Shown piece by piece: positions 53,201 through 61,990 of a DNA stretch of 64,000 bases. This DNA is from Desulfovibrio sp. (GTDB lineage: Bacteria; Desulfobacterota; Desulfovibrionia; Desulfovibrionales; Desulfovibrionaceae). The notes beneath the pieces are model-generated. The model was given only the letters and a program-made list of their open reading frames with translations. It made no database searches and had not been told where the DNA came from. Position 1 is the first letter of the stretch; each line of letters starts with the position of its first letter. The stretch lies in contig JAIKXS010000065.1 in NCBI GenBank assembly GCA_024683955.1, forward strand, positions 1 to 64,000, given 5' to 3'. A program made the position numbers and the translations under genes.

Positions 53201-56028
53201 AGGCAAACGCGAAACTCCATGATGTCTTGAACACGGATGAGGCCTGGGCGGCTAAAGAGAATCAGGCCAAAGCGTCCAGGGAAGCAGCGGAACAGGCTGA
53301 AAATGCCGCCAACAACGCTGAGAGCAAGGCTCAGAGCTTGGAAAATGAGTTTGCAGCCCTGCCGCAAAATGCCCGTGAAGCGTTGCAGCTGGAAGAAGCG
53401 GCAGCGCAGGCGGAACGTCGCTCAGCGTCCCTTCAGGCTGAGGCCGTTAAAGCCAAGGATGCGGCCGATGAAGCAGAACTTCAGGCCCTCGTGGCCGGTG
53501 CTCCGGCCGATGCCGGAGAAAAGGCGCGTGCGGCCCGGAAGGTGGCTGACGAAGCCGCCGCCAACGCTGCCAGCGCCGTCAGGGAGGCCACCGACGCCCG
53601 AAACGCCGCCAATGTGGCAGCCGGGACCGTCGCCCCACAGGCTCTGCAGGATGCCAGAAGCAGACGGCAAGCCGCCGACACTGCCCGTCAGCAGGCCGTG
53701 AAGGCCAGAGCGCTGGCCGTGGCAGCCCAGAACACGGCCAATTTGCATCAGGCGGAAGAGGCTGCAGCCAAGAAGGCCTATAATGACGCGAGTGAGGCCT
53801 ATTCCGCCGCTGTAAAGGCCCACGAAGAATCCGAGACCGCGCAGGCCCAGGCCAAGGCGGCTAAGACCAAGGCCCAGACCGCTGTCGAGACGGCTCAGGC
53901 GGAGGCCGAGGCGGCACTGGGCGTCGACCACGACGGCAATCCGATCGCTGCAGCACAAGCCAACGCTCCCGGGGCGCAGGCCAATGCGGCGCAAACGCAC
54001 GAAGCGCGTCTGGCACAGCTGCAGAACACCGACCTCAACACTCTGGCCGCAGCTGCCGGCACGGATTTCAACAGCGACGGCATAGGAAAGTTCATCAAGT
54101 TCGTCATCCAGGACTATTTCCAGAGCATGCCCCTCATGGACCAGCGCGGCATGGTGTCGGCAGGTCTCCGCTACGCCCCGGCGAACGCCACAGCCATGCA
54201 GAAGCTGGGCGCCATGCTCAAGGGCGCCGGTCCGGTTCTGCAAAAGATCTTTCAGGGTCTGGACGGCCCCGGCCTCCCCCAGGATCTGCGCATAGCCTGC
54301 CAGGACATGAAGAGCCGTCTGGCACCCATTCCTCCGGACATCGTGGAGGCCAACCTGCTGGACATGGTCAACAGCTCCAACGGACGTATCCGAAACATCG
54401 AGGTCATCTCATCCCTCGGCGCGGCTAGCGTCGGTGAGGCCTTTCGCTGTCGCATCACCAACCAGAACGGGCAGACGCGTGAATGCGTGATCAAGATCCT
54501 GCGACCTGATGCGGCCAACCGTGTGCAGCGCGAAAAGCCCATCTTCGAAAAGGCGGCCGCCAAGGTCCCCGGGATGTCAGGAACCTTCCGCGGGCAGATG
54601 GAAGGCATACTCGAGGAACTGGATTTTGGCATAGAAGCGGGCAACGCCAAGCTCGGCACAGTGTACAACAAACCCTTTGACGGTCAGGATCGCAGAATTC
54701 AGAGCGTTAATGTAGTGGAGGACATTCCGCCAAAAAGCAATTCCATGGCCATGGAAATGGCCCCGGGCACAACGCTGGACGGTTTTCTCAGGGACACCAG
54801 GGAAGAAATCGAGCGTATGGGCAAGGATCTTGGCAGGTCGGAGGAATTCAATGCGCAGGGCCAGCGGGAGTATGTAACGTATGACGTGCCGGAAACCCGT
54901 CTGAACGAGCTCGCGCCCGTCAAGCTCCGTCTGCAGGAATTGTACGATCAGGCGGAGGCCCGGCACAAGCAGCTTACAGCGCTGGCCGACGTCTGGGTGA
55001 CGGAGGGTATTTTCGGCGAGCAGGGCTTTTTCCACGGAGATCTGCATGCGGGCAACATCATGAGCGACGGCAAGCAGCTCACAGTCATCGACTTCGGCAA
55101 CGCCACAAAACTCTCGCAGGAGCAGCAGTGCGCCGTTATGACCATGATCGTGGCAACCACCACAAGACAGTCAGACAAGTTTGTCGATTCCTTCCGCGCC
55201 ATGCTTCCACCGCAGGCTCAGGCCGTGTTCGACGGTAAAAAGCAGCAGATCCTCGAAAGTGTGCGCGTAATCATGAAAAAAGGCAATCTCGGTGACACGG
55301 GTGGCCGTATTGCAGCTATACTGAGCGAGATTCAGCGCAACGGTGTGGAAATTCCCCATGCCATCTTCAACTTTTCAAGCAGCCAGATACGGCTGGCGAA
55401 CTCCATTAACGAGATGATCACCCTTATGAGCCATATCAGGGAGGAAATGCGGGCCATCGATACGCTCAGATCCGTAAGATCGCCGGAAACCCTGCCGTTT
55501 GACAGAAATATCATCAGCACGCCCCTGGCTGCCATGGCCGATGAAGGGCAGACAAGCGCATCAGTGATAAGCCATATCGACAACCTTATTGCCCAGATAC
55601 GGGATGTAAACTCGGAGTTGAACCAGGAAGAAGATACGGATGTCCGCCAGGCTCTCAGTATGCCAACATACATGATGGGCTTCAAAGCCAAGAACGTTGA
55701 CAATGATCCCGTCCTGCTCGAGTTCTGGAACCAAAACAAGGATGCTCTGGAGAACGTAAGGCACAGCGGGCATGACGCTGCGATCACCGAACTCATAAAG
55801 CTCTTGAGGTCCAAGGCCCTGAACACATTGAGTGCGCTGAAGGCCGAAGAGGAAAAAGATCACAGCCGCCAAGCGAATCCCGACACCTTCCTTGATGTCA
55901 TGGGCGACGTGGTGAACACCAACAAGAGTGGAGCCATTAATAAACTGGGTGTGTTCTCAAGCGTCAAGTACGGGATCACATCCTTTGTCTCCGAGAACAT
56001 AACGAGCTGGGTGCAGCCTCAGATATAG
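50233..56028 (+). CDS. giant coiled-coil protein with C-terminal UbiB/ABC1-type atypical kinase domain
   Basis: This 1931-residue protein has no signal peptide. A Gln/Asn-rich N-terminus (1-36) is followed by one hydrophobic stretch near 72-90, long predicted coiled coils (about 215-400, 610-770) and an alanine-rich helical region (about 985-1290). Residues ~1325-1770 are an ABC1/UbiB-type kinase domain: K1338-I-F-Q1341 in the position of the family's KxGQ motif, GAASVGEAFR (1396-1405) as the Ala-rich nucleotide loop, K1421 (VIK), EELDFGIEAGN (1461-1471), H1601-GDLHAGN-I1609 catalytic loop, and D1620-FG-N1623. UbiB relatives act in quinone synthesis and are 450-550 residues without such an extension. 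The Gly-to-Phe change in KxGQ is unusual. Function is unknown; a structural or secreted-effector role is speculation. The gene stands alone with its own strong ribosome-binding site. Confidence 0.85.
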   Translation: MSQLNIDNNMQQDLLQQLDQQPADNNIQQPAQAQDANEAALAHLSGKDRATAELFLKGLSVQETAKHTKWGLGWKVLFGVFSFGIAPAIMCRKEAAKEKQLADDAVHLKNTLNHMASQNHTVVRNVKMDDQYIPVVHNVDTGTLSATIGGQTVVSKFSPKALAEIIEKDIVTNTNLYGKQAALDVLSGTDGTDKKQAGPAGHAGKSLAEQQAEAMKVCDQRIAKAEAAVKADKIAVDKLQQELDKAQNALDQLQNEFNQTETDCNQILLQSNDKLETVATSQRVLDADLAFGIEDKNGQRQKSIDRMRTEATEAKNNALDRLRTLEQRKPELYAAIAKRDKLLNDHPALVELRKAREEKDELTAKFHQKHQNATERLNELNASPDRNTAAVQNEIRVLNLYLTPPQEQNALQQDPLALNISNPEDALDSKGLNDSHLRELCLKSIKAEMGIDAGELHSCPTRYLSRIARYAVEGYFGSAINLLDHVLKISTTTRIANQDVMELMNVREQDANSGQKVNVAVLKPQVNPFATATHQQVANFAADIIYSGNIVDEDKLSPEDRLRKVLNSNAGVIADVIKVETGLNAVELETKARQAEQNASKPNATEADRLEAKIARAEADAAQFEAKALRGSNIVKGIGNIASNIVSFFSGPKKPDEAKFTSLEALACAAEAKMLREEKPLLLRVHLAQAEVAEHEDDPLRLAELTDAQKALSDFEKSPIFQEATAARLAVRLARAEAQADLSKNEADIKKAAALRTAIEGAKPGVPDATLGSEFDVPANTALEKRLASLEDLPEAERTSLLASIPQEMGEALKSVMGEMRVALLENDKHADTLAISAGIAQLESKDLKTIVKQVNASVTQAAQMVQEEMTTAILMMDETLSVPTKAVLREFKAALESENLPLTEENAEALLARKPQPQALSSAMDVLTSSITGVDDPAQRRNLAGKVAINQFVEYIRLADNAKLAQDAATQAENATKEAIRHETVCKNEANAKLHDVLNTDEAWAAKENQAKASREAAEQAENAANNAESKAQSLENEFAALPQNAREALQLEEAAAQAERRSASLQAEAVKAKDAADEAELQALVAGAPADAGEKARAARKVADEAAANAASAVREATDARNAANVAAGTVAPQALQDARSRRQAADTARQQAVKARALAVAAQNTANLHQAEEAAAKKAYNDASEAYSAAVKAHEESETAQAQAKAAKTKAQTAVETAQAEAEAALGVDHDGNPIAAAQANAPGAQANAAQTHEARLAQLQNTDLNTLAAAAGTDFNSDGIGKFIKFVIQDYFQSMPLMDQRGMVSAGLRYAPANATAMQKLGAMLKGAGPVLQKIFQGLDGPGLPQDLRIACQDMKSRLAPIPPDIVEANLLDMVNSSNGRIRNIEVISSLGAASVGEAFRCRITNQNGQTRECVIKILRPDAANRVQREKPIFEKAAAKVPGMSGTFRGQMEGILEELDFGIEAGNAKLGTVYNKPFDGQDRRIQSVNVVEDIPPKSNSMAMEMAPGTTLDGFLRDTREEIERMGKDLGRSEEFNAQGQREYVTYDVPETRLNELAPVKLRLQELYDQAEARHKQLTALADVWVTEGIFGEQGFFHGDLHAGNIMSDGKQLTVIDFGNATKLSQEQQCAVMTMIVATTTRQSDKFVDSFRAMLPPQAQAVFDGKKQQILESVRVIMKKGNLGDTGGRIAAILSEIQRNGVEIPHAIFNFSSSQIRLANSINEMITLMSHIREEMRAIDTLRSVRSPETLPFDRNIISTPLAAMADEGQTSASVISHIDNLIAQIRDVNSELNQEEDTDVRQALSMPTYMMGFKAKNVDNDPVLLEFWNQNKDALENVRHSGHDAAITELIKLLRSKALNTLSALKAEEEKDHSRQANPDTFLDVMGDVVNTNKSGAINKLGVFSSVKYGITSFVSENITSWVQPQI

Positions 56029-56215
56029 GAGGGGACTCAAACGGCCGGGCACAAAGAATCTCCCCGCGAACCGTGGACGTATTCCCCGGCGTGCCCCCGG
56101 AACGCTACTACGCAACAGTTTGACCACGTCTGCATGCGGTCCCCTGAAGGAGTAGCGGAAGTTTGGGACGGCTTTTCACACGGTTTTTTACAGGATTGTC
56201 TTGCCGAGTGAACGT

Positions 56216-56250
56216 AAAAGCCTGGCGTATTTTTTGTACGCCAGGCTTTT
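56216..56250. terminator. bidirectional terminator between the giant gene and pgm
   Basis: AAAAGCCTGGCGTA (56216-56229) and TACGCCAGGCTTTT (56237-56250) form a perfect 14-bp stem with 7-nt loop, A and T tracts on both sides. It lies between two convergent genes and probably serves both. Confidence 0.85.
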
Positions 56251-56494
56251 AGCTGCACGTCGGAAGACAGAATCCATGCGTTTGAACGGCGGGGAACTGA
56301 CGCCCATGCTTTCGCAATGTTTTTTCGGCTCTGTTTTCGCAGATCTCCTGATCCCTCGTCATCGGCTGCCATACGGGGGCAGCGTTCCGCTTCGGGAGTT
56401 CAGCATGACGGCTTTGAGAACAGCCCCATGAACGCCTCCGGTCCGGGAAAAGAATGCTTCAGGCTGCGCCGAGACATCCCAAGAAATGCAATTT
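56251..56494. other. intergenic remainder before pgm
   Basis: No gene or clear signal is visible between the shared terminator and the pgm stop codon. Short open plus-strand frames lack ribosome-binding sites. Confidence 0.4.
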
Positions 56495-58138
56495 CTACGT
56501 TCGTAAGAGGTCGTCCATAAAGGAAAGGGCGTCTTTTTGAATAGCTGTCAGCTCATCGTTTGTCGTAAAACATTCTGTATAGAGTTTGCAAATCGCTTCC
56601 GTTCCGGAGGGACGAACGGCAAACCACCCGTTCTTTGTCTGCACCTTAACCCCTCCGATGGGAGCGTTATTGCCGGAGGCCTCTGTTTCAATGCTGACAA
56701 TGGGAGATCCGCCAAGAGTCTCCATATGAATGGAGGACTTCGTGATGGACTTCAGAATGCTCTTTGTTCTGCTGTCAGCCGGAGCGTCGAGGCGCTGATA
56801 AATCGGTTCACCGAACTTTTCCGTCAGGTCGGCATATATCTCGCTTGGGCTCCGCCCCTCTCTGGCCATCATTTCGCAGGCAAGCAGGCACATAATAGGG
56901 CCGTCCTTGTCCGTACTCCACGGCGAGGCATCAAAGCAGAGGAAGCTTGCGCCTGCGCTTTCCTCGCAGCCCATTCCGCAGCGTGCCGAATGCATATACG
57001 GCACAAACCACTTGAAGCCCACGGGAACTTCCACAAGCGGACGTCCGAGCGAGGCGGCCACCCTGTCAATGAGCCCTGTTGTCACGAGGGTCTTTCCGAT
57101 CCCGCACCCCTTCGGCCATCGTGTACGGCTTCTGAAAAGATAGAACGCGGCACAGGCAAGGAAATGATTGGGATTCATAAGCCCCTTTTCCGTCACAATA
57201 CCATGTCTGTCCGAATCCGGATCACAACCGAAGGAAAGGGTGAAAGAGTCCTTCATCTTGAGCAGACCCGCCATGGCATAGGGCGAGGAGCAGTCCATTC
57301 GGATTTTGCCGTCCTTGTCGCATGGGACAAAGCGAAATGTAGGATCCACCTCCCGATTCACAATGGTCAAATCAAGCTTGTAACGCTCCGCGATGGCCTC
57401 AAAGAAGGCAAGGCTTGCTCCGCCAAGCGGGTCCACGCCCACATGGAGGCCCGCACTGCGTATGCAGTCCATATCGAGGACACGGGGCAAATCATCCACA
57501 TACTGCCCTATAAAGTCGTGCTCGCTCACAAAACGTGATTTTCGCGCGGAACTGAGATTGGTTATCTTTACCGCGCGGTTCCCATCCTTCAGATACTCAT
57601 TGGCCCTGGTCTGAATCCAGCTTGTCACGTCAGTGTCCGCCGGTCCTCCGTGAGGAGGATTGTATTTAAACCCTCCGTCCTGAGGCGGATTATGTGAGGG
57701 TGTAATCACAATGCCATCGGCGAGTCCCGTTGTTTTTCCGGCATTCCAGGAAAGAATGGCGTGCGATACAGCAGGCGTCATGGTGAAGTGTCCCTTGGGC
57801 GCGATGCAGACCGTCACTTCATTGGCCACAAGGACCTCCAGAGCAGAACGGAATGCTGCTTCGGAAAGAGCATGCGTATCCATTCCGAGAAAAAGAGGAC
57901 CGTCTATCCCCTTTTGTTTCCTATAGTCACAGACAGCCTGGCTGATGGCATAGACATGCTCCTCGTTGAAGGAATGCAAAAAGGCACTGCCTCTGTGCCC
58001 CGAGGTCCCAAAGCTGACCAGTTGATCTGGACTGTTTGTATCAGGAAACTCCGTGTAGTACGCCCCCATCAGCCGGGGAATCGAAACCAGTTTTTCAGGC
58101 GCGGGAAGATGCCCCGCATCACTATGAACAACAGCCAT
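56495..58138 (-). CDS. pgm: alpha-D-glucose phosphate-specific phosphoglucomutase
   Basis: This cytoplasmic enzyme interconverts glucose 1- and 6-phosphate, feeding glycogen and surface polysaccharide synthesis. The 547 residues start after GAGGAGGAGTTGCC. Motifs: TSGHRG (45-50), the active-site phosphoserine loop TPSHNPP with Ser148, the Mg2+ loop CDPDSDRHG near residue 310, the sugar-binding ESAGASFL near 405, and the phosphate-binding RPSGTE near the C-terminus. The order and length match E. coli Pgm (546 residues). Confidence 0.96.
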   Translation of the reverse strand: MAVVHSDAGHLPAPEKLVSIPRLMGAYYTEFPDTNSPDQLVSFGTSGHRGSAFLHSFNEEHVYAISQAVCDYRKQKGIDGPLFLGMDTHALSEAAFRSALEVLVANEVTVCIAPKGHFTMTPAVSHAILSWNAGKTTGLADGIVITPSHNPPQDGGFKYNPPHGGPADTDVTSWIQTRANEYLKDGNRAVKITNLSSARKSRFVSEHDFIGQYVDDLPRVLDMDCIRSAGLHVGVDPLGGASLAFFEAIAERYKLDLTIVNREVDPTFRFVPCDKDGKIRMDCSSPYAMAGLLKMKDSFTLSFGCDPDSDRHGIVTEKGLMNPNHFLACAAFYLFRSRTRWPKGCGIGKTLVTTGLIDRVAASLGRPLVEVPVGFKWFVPYMHSARCGMGCEESAGASFLCFDASPWSTDKDGPIMCLLACEMMAREGRSPSEIYADLTEKFGEPIYQRLDAPADSRTKSILKSITKSSIHMETLGGSPIVSIETEASGNNAPIGGVKVQTKNGWFAVRPSGTEAICKLYTECFTTNDELTAIQKDALSFMDDLLRT

Positions 58139-58799
58139 GGCAACTCCTCCTCTTAACGTCGCATATCTTTCGACTCTTCATGAGTATCTTTCATCCCAGC
58201 ATGAGAAAATTCTCCGGGCCAGCCAGCAGGGCCAGGCAACCATGAACACGTTCCACCTGTCTCTCCTGTCCTGCCTGCTTCCGTCCGGACACTCTTTCCC
58301 CGTCAGGGCTTCGATTTAAAAAAACAGCCAGTTCTGCTACACATCCGATTTTGTGGCAAGCTGGAAAAAATAACAAGAACAATTCAAGGCCAGGACGGCT
58401 TCGTGTGAAAAGAAAGTCTTCTCCTAGCATTGTGAGATACTCTCCGGGCGGATGGAAGGGATTTCTCTCTGTCAGCAGCGGCTCTGTGAAACTATACTAT
58501 AGGATGCTTTCCGCTTCAAAGTGGCTTTTTCGGCCCTATCTACTCCACGCCACCCAAAAAAACTCAATTTATGTAAAAATTCCAATCAAAAAAATTAATT
58601 CATAGAAAAATAAAATTAAATTTATATACTATAATTGTATATTTATCTATAAAACACTATATTACAATAAATACATATGAAATATTCCCAATATCATTAT
58701 GATGTGATCTATAAAACATACCAATAAATTATTACAATATAATAAATTTTTAATTATTTTTATCTACATCATCACTGTTGTCATCAGTCAATATATATA
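58139..58799. other. gene-free region upstream of pgm
   Basis: The first ~240 nt have normal composition with a possible pgm leader; 58,560-58,800 is extremely AT-rich. No credible open frame has a ribosome-binding site. Nothing further is recognised. Confidence 0.4.
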
Positions 58800-58838
58800 A
58801 AAATGGACCGAGACAGGCAAACTGTTTCGGTCCATTTT
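58800..58838 (-). terminator. rho-independent terminator of the htrA transcript
   Basis: The 17-nt arms at 58800-58816 and 58822-58838 (AAAATGGACCGAGACAG and its partner, one G-U) form a long stem with 5-nt loop. On the minus strand it continues into UUUU. It lies about 130 nt past the htrA stop. Confidence 0.85.
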
Positions 58839-58967
58839 ATATGGTATGTTAGAAAAAGAATTATTCAGACGCGTTACAAAAGAAATATAGCAGTGTCTTA
58901 TCTATATCTCTTTGCGTTGCGTTTCAGCGCAACAAGCATGCTCCTTCATCCTCAGATACCGGAGATG

Positions 58968-60404
58968 CTAATTTTTGCTGATGGTGAGAGTTCTGAAGAA
59001 AGTCGTTCCGTTCCTTTTTATTTTCAAAACCAGCACACCGCGCGGAATCCCCTCTTCCTTCACGATTTTTTCGAGAGTGGCCACATCGCCGCAGGATTTC
59101 ATATTGGCCTGCAAAATTATATCACCGGCCCGCAGATCAGCTTCCTGACCGGCTTGATCCCGTTCAATAGCCAGAATCATGAGGCCCTCTTTTGCTGAGA
59201 CGGAATGCTGCTTACGCTCTTCCGCGGTCAACGGGCGGGCCGAAAGGCCAAGCTGTCCGATCTCCGACTGAGGACCTGCGGGACGTCCTTCCGGGCGGGA
59301 CTGGGAAACAGACCGCTCACCAAGGACCACCTTGAAGTCCTCGGTTTTTCCATTCCTCCACACCTCGAGGGAAACCGTCTGTCCGGGAGCCTTTCCGGCT
59401 ATGGTACGCAAGAGATCCGAAGTGTCCTCGATCGCCTTGCCATCCACATGGGTGATCACATCCCCGTCCTGCATGCCGGCCTTTTCCGCCGGCTCACCAG
59501 GCATGACCTGTCCGACAAGAGCTCCGCTGGCATTCTTGAGTCCCAGGGCCTTGGCAAGATCTTCATCCACTTCCTGGATCTGAACGCCAAGCCAGCCGCG
59601 GCTCACTTTCTTTCCCTGACGAATGTCATTGATGATGCGGGAGGCCATGTTACTCGGAATGGCGAAACCAATTCCCTGGCCACTGGCGATAATAGCGGTA
59701 TTGATACCAACCACCTGTCCACTCATATTCAGAAGAGGACCGCCGCTGTTGCCGGGATTAATGGATGCATCGGTCTGCAGAAAATTGTCAAAGGGCCCCG
59801 CCTTGATGTCGCGGCCCTTGGCAGACAAAATGCCTGATGTCACCGTATGGTCAAGCCCAAAAGGGTTGCCGATGGCCAAAAGCCATTCACCCACTTTCAG
59901 GGTGTCTGAATTGCCAAATTCGAGGTAAGGCAGGGAACGATCGCTTGAAATCTTCAAAAGGGCCAGATCTGTTTCCTCATCGGCACCTATCAGTTCGGCC
60001 TTTCTCGATTCTTCACGGCCCTTGCCGTTATCAAGTGTTACAGTGATGGAACTTGCATCAGCCACAACGTGATTATTGGTCACAATGTAGCCGTCAGCCG
60101 AAATGAGGAAACCGGAACCAAGCGATTTCTGACTGCGACCATTTGGCTGTTTTTTCCGCGGCTGCTGTTCCGGACGGCCATCAAAGCCGAAGAAGCGGTC
60201 AAATCCGGGGGGAAGATGACGGAACATTTCGCCGAAGAAATCTTCAGGTCCGGCAACTGATGTTCTTCGTTCCGTACCAATATTCACCACGGCAGGACCG
60301 CATTTTTCAGCAAGAGAGCTGAAATCAAGGGGTGCAGCCTTGCTAATCTGCACAAAAAAAGTGAGAAGCAGAACGCTTGCAACACACAATAGACTTCGTT
60401 TCAT
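58968..60404 (-). CDS. DegP/HtrA family periplasmic serine protease (Do)
   Basis: This is a periplasmic protease and possible chaperone for damaged envelope proteins. The 478 residues have a Sec signal peptide (to about SKA-A at 23-24), a chymotrypsin-like domain with catalytic triad His112 (TNNHVV), Asp146 (ETDLALLKI) and Ser220 (NPGNSGGPL), and two PDZ domains (about 265-355 and 375-475). This is the DegP/DegQ arrangement with a short Q-loop rich in Pro/Gln near 76-90. It follows the S1-domain gene by 131 nt on the same strand. Confidence 0.94.
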   Translation of the reverse strand: MKRSLLCVASVLLLTFFVQISKAAPLDFSSLAEKCGPAVVNIGTERRTSVAGPEDFFGEMFRHLPPGFDRFFGFDGRPEQQPRKKQPNGRSQKSLGSGFLISADGYIVTNNHVVADASSITVTLDNGKGREESRKAELIGADEETDLALLKISSDRSLPYLEFGNSDTLKVGEWLLAIGNPFGLDHTVTSGILSAKGRDIKAGPFDNFLQTDASINPGNSGGPLLNMSGQVVGINTAIIASGQGIGFAIPSNMASRIINDIRQGKKVSRGWLGVQIQEVDEDLAKALGLKNASGALVGQVMPGEPAEKAGMQDGDVITHVDGKAIEDTSDLLRTIAGKAPGQTVSLEVWRNGKTEDFKVVLGERSVSQSRPEGRPAGPQSEIGQLGLSARPLTAEERKQHSVSAKEGLMILAIERDQAGQEADLRAGDIILQANMKSCGDVATLEKIVKEEGIPRGVLVLKIKRNGTTFFRTLTISKN

Positions 60405-60535
60405 GTATTCTTCAGCGTATGCCCTGTTTCCAGAGCAGAAAACGCTGCCTCCAAAGGGATAAGTGTGCCTCTCGCATCACGATCGGGAACGGGACGAAGA
60501 AAAGGACACCGTTGGTTCACAGTATGCAGACAGGA

Positions 60536-61990
60536 CTATTTTTTCTCCATAGCCTTCTGCAGGGCCTGTCCAAGAATACCAAGAGAGCTCTTGGGCTGAA
60601 CGGTTTTGGAGTGCTGCTTCCAGTCACTGGCTCCCTCTGTTTCCTTGACCACAGCATCTTTCGCGCCTTCGGGCATAAGGCTTATTTTCCGTGCACCGAG
60701 ATCGACACGTTGCACGACGACCTTGACGGAATCACCGCTTTTAAGCTGCTGGAACTGTGACTGATCTTTCAGGCCCTTCAGCGAGGAAAGAGGCAAGAGG
60801 CCGGTGACACCGGGTTTCAGGGTAACAAAAAAGCCGAAGGGAGACTTGTTTTCGACCTGCCCCTCAACAGTTGTACCCGGAGCAAGAGTCTCCTCAACAT
60901 CATTCCAGGGATCTCCCTCCGCGTCACGGATGCTCAGGGCAATACGCCGTCCTTCGGGATTGATCTCAAGAATCTTCACCTTGACCTCGTCGCCGACAGC
61001 AACCACGTCCTCGGGTTTATGGACACGACGCCCCCAGGCCATTTCGGACACATGGACCATTCCTTCCACACCGGGCAGAAGTTCAACAAAGGCGCCAAAC
61101 GGCATAAGACGCAAGACTTTGCCGGTGACGATCTGTCCCTGCGAAAGGGAATCGCCGACCTTCTCCCAGGGATCCCCCTCTGCGCGTTTGCGGGAAAGAG
61201 AAATACGCGTCCCTTTGTCTGTCTTCTCTATGGCAAGGACTTTCACGGATATGCGGTCGCCGACAGCACATACCTCTTCAGGCGCCGCTACCCGTGACCA
61301 GGAAAGCTCGGAAACATGCACAAGCCCCTCAACACTCGGCGCAAGGGTGACAAACGCGCCAAACGGAGCAAGACGCGACACCGTCGCCTCCGTGGTATCC
61401 CCCACGTGCAGGGTTTCAAGCATTTTTTCCAGATTTTCCGAACGCTCTTTATTAATCAGAGCCCTGCGTGAAACAATAATATTGCGGCCACGGCTCTCTA
61501 CACGGGAAATAAGAAACTGCATGGTTCTTCCCGTGACATCGTCTCCCTCGGAGAGGGCTTCCATCTGGCTTCCCGGACAGAAGGCCCGCTTTCCGAGCAC
61601 TTCAACGGTATAGCCGCCTTTGCAGACACCAAGGACTTTTCCGTCAACGGGAATACCGCTTTCCTGGGCTTCTTCAAGCGCGGCCACACCGCTGCCGCTC
61701 ATGGACCGGGAAAGACGCACCTCATGCGAGCTCACACGCACAACCCACGCCTCAATGGTATCCCCGGCCTTATAGATTTCCTCGCCCTCTGCATTGACGA
61801 TATCCTTGCGGTCCATAACACCGTCAACCTTAATACCCACGTCAACGAAGACGCTGTCTCCGGAAATGTCAATGATGGTACCGGAAACCTTCTGTCCGGC
61901 CTGAAGACGCATGGCAGCCTGGGTCTGCTGTTCAAAAAGAGCTGCAAAGCTCTCGGTATCTTCCTGTTGCATTTGCTGTTCGTCGCTCAT
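60536..61990 (-). CDS. S1 RNA-binding domain protein (S1-like, five repeats)
   Basis: From the ATG at 61990 the protein is 484 residues with five S1/OB-fold repeats, the last three nearly canonical (VSRLAPFGAFVTLAPSVEGLVHVSEL; GKVLRLMPFGAFVELLPGVEGMVHVSEM; GQVENKSPFGFFVTLKPGVTGLLPLSSL). Genuine ribosomal protein S1 of this group usually has six repeats and about 575 residues, so this may be a second S1-like RNA-binding protein rather than ribosomal S1 itself. The acidic Gln-rich N-terminus and Lys-rich C-terminus are atypical of S1. Pairing with an htrA gene is also known, as I recall, in D. vulgaris. Confidence 0.85.
   Translation of the reverse strand: MSDEQQMQQEDTESFAALFEQQTQAAMRLQAGQKVSGTIIDISGDSVFVDVGIKVDGVMDRKDIVNAEGEEIYKAGDTIEAWVVRVSSHEVRLSRSMSGSGVAALEEAQESGIPVDGKVLGVCKGGYTVEVLGKRAFCPGSQMEALSEGDDVTGRTMQFLISRVESRGRNIIVSRRALINKERSENLEKMLETLHVGDTTEATVSRLAPFGAFVTLAPSVEGLVHVSELSWSRVAAPEEVCAVGDRISVKVLAIEKTDKGTRISLSRKRAEGDPWEKVGDSLSQGQIVTGKVLRLMPFGAFVELLPGVEGMVHVSEMAWGRRVHKPEDVVAVGDEVKVKILEINPEGRRIALSIRDAEGDPWNDVEETLAPGTTVEGQVENKSPFGFFVTLKPGVTGLLPLSSLKGLKDQSQFQQLKSGDSVKVVVQRVDLGARKISLMPEGAKDAVVKETEGASDWKQHSKTVQPKSSLGILGQALQKAMEKK

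Noticed and set aside
53422..54243. Gly/Arg/Leu-rich 273-codon minus-strand frame
   Set aside because: Mirror of the alanine-rich helical region of the giant protein; repetitive codons produce open antisense frames.
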